Source of the DNA: an uncultured Pseudomonadota bacterium
GTDB taxonomy: Bacteria > Pseudomonadota > Gammaproteobacteria > Burkholderiales > Casimicrobiaceae
Direction of reading: 5' to 3'
DNA length: 17,888 nt
Assembly (NCBI GenBank): GCA_937958295.1
Contig: CALFEY010000247.1
Location: 1 to 17,888 of the forward strand
The notes beneath the pieces were generated by a model. The model was not told where the DNA came from, did no database searches, and saw only the letters and a list, made by a program, of their open reading frames with translations. Within the stretch, counting starts at the first letter, position 1; each line of letters opens with the position of its first letter. This document shows, one piece after another, positions 14,565 to 17,888 of this stretch. Position numbers and translations under genes: made by a program.

Positions 14565-15950
14565 TTAGACAATAGGCCAAAGGGGACGCACCCCTGCGCC
14601 GGAACGGGCGAGAACGCCCGGCGCTGCCTCGCCGAGTTGCCGACACAGTTCGGCCACGTCGACAGTTTTGAGGACGCGATCTTCCATCACAATGCGGCCG
14701 TCGATGATCACGGTGCGAACCGATCGACCGGAGCCGCTGTAGACGAGGTTTGCGACCGGGTTGAGATGAGGATTGGGATGGAGCTCGAGGTCGGTGGCAT
14801 CTACGATCGCAATGTCTGCTCGCTTACCTGGCTCCAGCGAGCCAATCTCGTCTTCCCACAGGATCGCCCCCGCACCGTCGATGGTGGCCATCTCCAAGGC
14901 CTTGTAGCAGCTGATCACCACATCGGCCCGGCGCGCGTCCTTATGCACGGCGCACGCGAGGTACATGTGGCGAATCATGTCAAGGAATCGACTCACGGTT
15001 GCAGCATCGCTGCCCAAGCCGAAGGTCATGCCCGCGGCCATCATCTCAGGAATGGTGCCGTGCGTGATCACGCCGATTCCACCGAGGCTGCTGGTTCCCG
15101 GACAATGCACGCCCTTGACGCCTGCATCGGCCAGCAGCGCGACGTCGGAGCCCGCAACGTAGCCTAGGTGTACCAGCGACAGGCGCGGCCCCAGCAGCCC
15201 CAAATCACGATAGCGATGCAAGGGTGACGCCCAGCCGGGCGGCCGGGACGCAGGCTCGCGGATCGTCATGTGGCCGTGAATGCCCACCCCCCGATCGTCG
15301 GATAGCGACTTGATGGCCCGGCATAGCTCATCGGAGACGCGGTGCGGATTATTCAGTGTGAAGCCGGCGCGCAGCCTGCCGTGTTCCGCGCCGTGCCAGC
15401 GACCGACGAAGGCATCGGCGTTGTCCGCTACTGCGTCAGAGTCGCGACCCCGCTCGGTACGCCTCACGCCCCCTGTAACGTCCACCGACTCCAGTGCCAG
15501 GACGCCGCGGATGCCGATGTCCCGCGCAGCGTGCGCAACGCCATCTCCGGGCATGCTGCCCGCGTCGTTGAAGCATGTGGTGCCATTCATGATCATCTCG
15601 GCGAAAGTCGCCGTGGCGTTCAGGTACGCCTCCTCGTCGGACAGACCCTGCTCGTAGGGGGCAACGATAGTCCGCATCCGATGCTCGAAGGGCAGATCGT
15701 CGGTAGCTCCCTTCGTCATGTAATGAATCGGATGGTTGTGAGCATCGACAAAGCCCGGCATGACCAAGGCATCGCGCGCTTCGACGGTGCGTCGAGCAAC
15801 GTACGCGCGCTCGATCTCATCACGCTTGCCCACGGCAACAATGGACTGCCCATCGATAGCCAAGCTGCCGTTGGCAATGATCCTGCGGTCGCGGTCGACG
15901 GTGACGACCGAGCCCCCCGCAACAATCAGTTCGACTTCCCTCCGGATCAT
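14565..15950 (-). CDS. TRZ/ATZ-type metal-dependent amidohydrolase (deaminase/hydrolase family)
   Basis: The 461-residue enzyme is of the cytosine-deaminase/atrazine-chlorohydrolase/SAH-deaminase branch of the amidohydrolase superfamily. Metal ligands are visible: His71 and His73 in MPGFVDAHNHP, a His in GIHGHMTI (225/227), His261 in SLVHLGYV, and Asp315 in FGLGSDAATVS. The small beta-sandwich domain is formed from both ends (DLIVAGG-like IVAGGSVVTVD at the start; LEPGKRADIAIVDATD and VIIDGRIVMEDRVL near the end). Members remove amino or chloro groups from purines, pyrimidines, triazines or similar rings; the substrate here is not determined. The start ATG 15948-15950 overlaps the stop of the upstream gene as ATGA, so the two hydrolases are translationally coupled. 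A longer frame reaching 16070 is rejected because it would run into that gene. The stop is TAA 14565-14567. Confidence 0.9.
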   Translation of the reverse strand: MIRREVELIVAGGSVVTVDRDRRIIANGSLAIDGQSIVAVGKRDEIERAYVARRTVEARDALVMPGFVDAHNHPIHYMTKGATDDLPFEHRMRTIVAPYEQGLSDEEAYLNATATFAEMIMNGTTCFNDAGSMPGDGVAHAARDIGIRGVLALESVDVTGGVRRTERGRDSDAVADNADAFVGRWHGAEHGRLRAGFTLNNPHRVSDELCRAIKSLSDDRGVGIHGHMTIREPASRPPGWASPLHRYRDLGLLGPRLSLVHLGYVAGSDVALLADAGVKGVHCPGTSSLGGIGVITHGTIPEMMAAGMTFGLGSDAATVSRFLDMIRHMYLACAVHKDARRADVVISCYKALEMATIDGAGAILWEDEIGSLEPGKRADIAIVDATDLELHPNPHLNPVANLVYSGSGRSVRTVIIDGRIVMEDRVLKTVDVAELCRQLGEAAPGVLARSGAGVRPLWPIV

Positions 15951-16909
15951 GCAACAGCCCCGAGTGCACCGGCGAACAACGCCACGGCATTGTCGCGCTC
16001 TATCGCTCTTAGCACGCCAGGCTCCAGCCCGAGCGCGGCCAGGCCCTCGACGGCCATGCGGGGCGACCAATAGGGGTAGTCACTGCCGAGCAGCAAGTGG
16101 GATTCGCCGACGAGGCTGCGTGCTGCCTCGTACGCGATCGGATTGGTCGCGCTCACCAAGTCGAAGTAAAGCTTCCCGACCTCCCGCATAGGCCCGTGGG
16201 GCAATCGCTCCCGCAATTCCGGACGCACCCCCGCGTAGCGCGCGATGCGGTGCGCCAGCGCGGGAAAGGCCCCTCCGCCATGCGAGAAAACGAAACGAAT
16301 GTTGGGACAGCGCGAGAACGTCCCGCTGTAGAGCAGGCTGGTGATGGCACGCGCGGTGTCGAACGGGTATTCCATGATGGCCGGCGGTACCTCAGTTGCC
16401 ATGTCCGAGCAGCAAGCGCATGAGAGCGGATGGAAGTAGACGACGGCCGCGCGCCGATTGAGCTCGTCGAAAACGGGGGCAAAGAGCGGATCGCCCGGCC
16501 AGCGGTTGCCATAGCTCGTCATGAGTCCAAAGCCGTGCACGCCGAGCGACTCGATCGCGAACTCGATCTCCCTCAGGCTCGCGTCCACGTCGGGCAGCGG
16601 CAGAGCAGCGAAGGTGAAGAAACGACCCTTGTGATCATGCGCGAGCAGTGATGCAAACTCATTGCATGTGCGGGCGAGATCGCGTGTTTCCTCAGGGTCG
16701 TTGAACCAGATTCCAGGCGCGGATATAGATGTTACGGAGGCCTCGATGCCCGCTGCATCCATCGCGTCCAGCGATTTGGCAACGCTCCAGCCGAGTACCT
16801 GGGGCGCGAACTCCGCTGCCACTTCGGCGATCTCCTGACGATGCGCGGCGGCGTATGCGGGGGGAAGAATGTGATGGTGAGTGTCGATCCGAAACATGCT
16901 GGCGCTCAT
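15947..16909 (-). CDS. ACMSD-like amidohydrolase-2 family metal-dependent hydrolase or decarboxylase
   Basis: The 320-residue TIM-barrel enzyme carries the amidohydrolase-2 pattern: the N-terminal metal motif IDTHHHILP (His11, His13), His160 in VVYFHPLS, His210 in RFVFSHGGG and Asp277 in LLLGSDYPYW. These are the metal and catalytic positions of aminocarboxymuconate-semialdehyde decarboxylase and of resorcylate-type decarboxylases; other relatives are true hydrolases, so the reaction is uncertain. An unusual CACCSD cluster (three Cys) lies at 164-169, just after His160. The start ATG 16907-16909 lacks a good Shine-Dalgarno; an ATG at 16897 is the alternative. It is the first gene of a three-gene operon and overlaps the next by four bases. 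Wobble positions look less GC-biased than in the kdp genes. Confidence 0.88.
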   Translation of the reverse strand: MSASMFRIDTHHHILPPAYAAAHRQEIAEVAAEFAPQVLGWSVAKSLDAMDAAGIEASVTSISAPGIWFNDPEETRDLARTCNEFASLLAHDHKGRFFTFAALPLPDVDASLREIEFAIESLGVHGFGLMTSYGNRWPGDPLFAPVFDELNRRAAVVYFHPLSCACCSDMATEVPPAIMEYPFDTARAITSLLYSGTFSRCPNIRFVFSHGGGAFPALAHRIARYAGVRPELRERLPHGPMREVGKLYFDLVSATNPIAYEAARSLVGESHLLLGSDYPYWSPRMAVEGLAALGLEPGVLRAIERDNAVALFAGALGAVA

Positions 16910-16990
16910 GATGATCTATCGCGTCGCCCCCATGCGTCCGATCCCGCACGTCGAACAAGGGCGCAAATGAATTCAAGGATGTAGCGAGTC

Positions 16991-16996
16991 AGTATA
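16991..16996 (-). promoter_or_regulatory. Possible -10 box of the amidohydrolase operon
   Basis: On the minus strand the bases read TATACT, one mismatch from TATAAT, about 82 bases upstream of the first ATG. There is no clear -35 hexamer at the right spacing, so activation by an unlinked regulator is possible. Confidence 0.3.
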
Positions 16997-17045
16997 GCGT
17001 TACGGATCGCCCCAGCTCGCACCGCGTCCACCGACCCGCTCGCCG

Positions 17046-17108
17046 CGTCACAAGCGCCAGCGCGCAGGAACCCAACTGCACTTCCGCGAACTGGGCTTCG
17101 AGCTCACC
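17046..17108 (-). pseudogene. Possible remnant of a VOC (glyoxalase/bleomycin-resistance) family protein
   Basis: A 21-codon stretch reads GELEAQFAEVQLGSCALALV, a pattern like the second beta strands of VOC-fold proteins (aspect: ...FAEVxLGxxxLALF). It has no start codon or ribosome site in reach, and the sequence before and after it in the same frame is Arg-rich and unlike any protein I recognise. If real it is a decayed fragment; chance resemblance is quite possible. Confidence 0.2.
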
Positions 17109-17389
17109 GCGAGCACCCCATCCCGTTGCGGATGACGGGAGGCGCCGGGCACGGCGGCAGGAGCGGTGGCTTTCATCGTCGGCGCAATGGGCGTCGGGAC
17201 CTTTCTTCACGGGCGGGTGGGCAACGAATCGTGCAGCCCGTCGTGAGAAGGAGCGAACCGGAATTCTGGTGGATCGACGCAGCGGCGTCCGACATCGTCG
17301 ATTCCGGTAGAGGTCCCGGCCCGCATGCGGCCTTGGTCGAATCATCGTGCGTGGGACGGGCGCCGACAACGCTATCGGCGGTCTCGTCA

Positions 17390-17418
17390 TTAACGCTGGC
17401 GGCTCCGCCTAAGATAGT
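17390..17418 (+). promoter_or_regulatory. Possible promoter of the alpha/beta hydrolase gene with an internal dyad
   Basis: TTAACG (17390-17395) and GATAGT (17413-17418) are 17 bases apart and each match four of six consensus bases. The spacer contains GGCGG-CT-CCGCC (17398-17409), a perfect 5-bp inverted repeat that could be an operator. The start codon lies 27 bases beyond the -10. Confidence 0.3.
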
Positions 17419-17445
17419 GAAGGTCCGTAAGAGCCGGAGGAGCCA

Positions 17446-17888
17446 ATGGCGAAGCGCGTCGTGTTCATCCACGGGATGTTCGAGAACTCCCGGAGCTGGG
17501 GCCTCTGGATGCAATGGTTCGCCGAGCGCGGATACGACTGCCACGCGCCCGACTGGCCTTTGCACGAAGGCAACCCCGAGGAGCTTCGCCGCAACCCTCC
17601 CGCGGCGCTCGGCAAGCTACGACTCGAAGATGTGATCAGCCAGATGACCGGCGAGGCGCAGCGCCACAAGGATCCGATTTTGATCGGGCACTCGCTGGGC
17701 GGGTGGGTCGTGCAGCGATTGGTGGCCGCGGGCGTGGGCTCGATGGGCGTGCCCATCTGCTCCGTCCCGCCCAATCATCTGCTCGCCGCAGAATGGGGCC
17801 GGCTCGGACATCTGGCGGACATCACGAATCCGCAGAGGGGCGATGCCCGCGCCCCCATGGATGCCGAGACCTTTCACAAAACCTTCGC
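17446..17888 (+). CDS. Alpha/beta hydrolase, 3' partial
   Basis: The frame opens at ATG 17446-17448, preceded by a strong GGAGGAG Shine-Dalgarno, and is still open at the window end (147 codons seen). MAKRVVFIHGMFENSRSWGLW shows the HG oxyanion motif after strand 3; GYDCHAPDWPLHEG follows; and LIGHSLGGWVVQRLVAAG contains the nucleophile elbow GHSLGG with Ser83. The catalytic Asp and His lie beyond the window. It resembles small esterase/lipase-like proteins of the alpha/beta-hydrolase fold. Substrate and pathway cannot be told. It is divergent from the amidohydrolase operon. Confidence 0.87.
   Translation, partial: MAKRVVFIHGMFENSRSWGLWMQWFAERGYDCHAPDWPLHEGNPEELRRNPPAALGKLRLEDVISQMTGEAQRHKDPILIGHSLGGWVVQRLVAAGVGSMGVPICSVPPNHLLAAEWGRLGHLADITNPQRGDARAPMDAETFHKTF

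Larger units (their letters stand above)
16910..17445. other. 536-base divergent intergenic region, largely non-coding
   Basis: This gap separates the divergent amidohydrolase operon (-) and the alpha/beta hydrolase (+). No frame inside it has convincing protein character: the longest ones are Arg/Ser/Pro-rich and match no family. It holds a possible -10 for each flanking gene and one short stretch resembling a broken VOC-family protein. No regulator gene for the operon is present here. Confidence 0.5.

Noticed and set aside
15951..16070. N-terminal extension of the TRZ/ATZ amidohydrolase to 16070
   Set aside because: The Arg-rich extension overlaps the end of the upstream amidohydrolase; ATG 15950 with an ATGA join fits the family start.
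16989..17390. Minus-strand frame of 133 codons in the divergent gap
   Set aside because: Mostly Arg/Pro/Ser-rich with no start signal; only a short stretch near its end resembles a protein family, reported as a possible remnant.
1..17888. CRISPR arrays, insertion sequences, integrases, toxin-antitoxin or defence genes
   Set aside because: No regularly spaced repeats, transposase or recombinase motifs, or recognisable defence proteins were found on either strand.

Overview
The window is GC-rich DNA with dense, tightly packed genes. It most resembles a betaproteobacterium, probably Burkholderiales or a relative. The reasons are the high GC wobble codons, the 602-residue form of KdpA, an orphan Bug-family solute-binding protein, a group II truncated haemoglobin, and an S8 protease carrying a C-terminal YYxxxLDHYFIT-type domain. 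No species name can be given from the sequence alone.

Layout. Positions 1-648 (+) hold the 3' end of a secreted subtilase-like protein. It converges on a minus-strand block: an AI-2E/PerM-family transporter (704-1777), a Tat-exported amidase (1863-3464) and a complete high-affinity potassium uptake locus (3550-11649). Read in its own direction, that locus runs: 33-residue membrane mini-protein, kdpF, kdpA, kdpB, kdpC, kdpD, kdpE. The first three genes are linked by ATGA overlaps, as are kdpD and kdpE; kdpA and kdpB abut or lie 30 bases apart. A KdpE-box-like direct repeat lies upstream at 11737-11753. The pump (KdpFABC) and its sensor/regulator (KdpDE) therefore appear to form one self-regulated operon. 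Next come a group II truncated haemoglobin (11789-12196, -) and a divergent class I methyltransferase (12320-13243, +), followed by tRNA-Ser(CGA) at 13330-13419 with a consensus -10 box.

After the tRNA the character changes. A 130-base gap holds three successive dyads. It is followed by a three-gene minus-strand operon that looks poorer in GC: an ACMSD-like amidohydrolase, a TRZ/ATZ-type amidohydrolase/deaminase coupled to it by ATGA, and a Bug-type periplasmic binding protein. This reads as a small catabolic module placed next to a tRNA gene, possibly acquired horizontally. No integrase or flanking repeat is visible. A largely non-coding stretch (16910-17445) with a possible broken VOC-protein fragment separates it from the start of an alpha/beta hydrolase that runs off the end (17446-17888, +).

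No CRISPR array, insertion sequence, phage gene or clear defence system was seen. The points most worth a second look are the unnamed mini-protein heading the kdp operon, the reversed KdpE-like box, the amidohydrolase module beside tRNA-Ser, and the repeated use of strong hairpins without a U-tract at gene ends.
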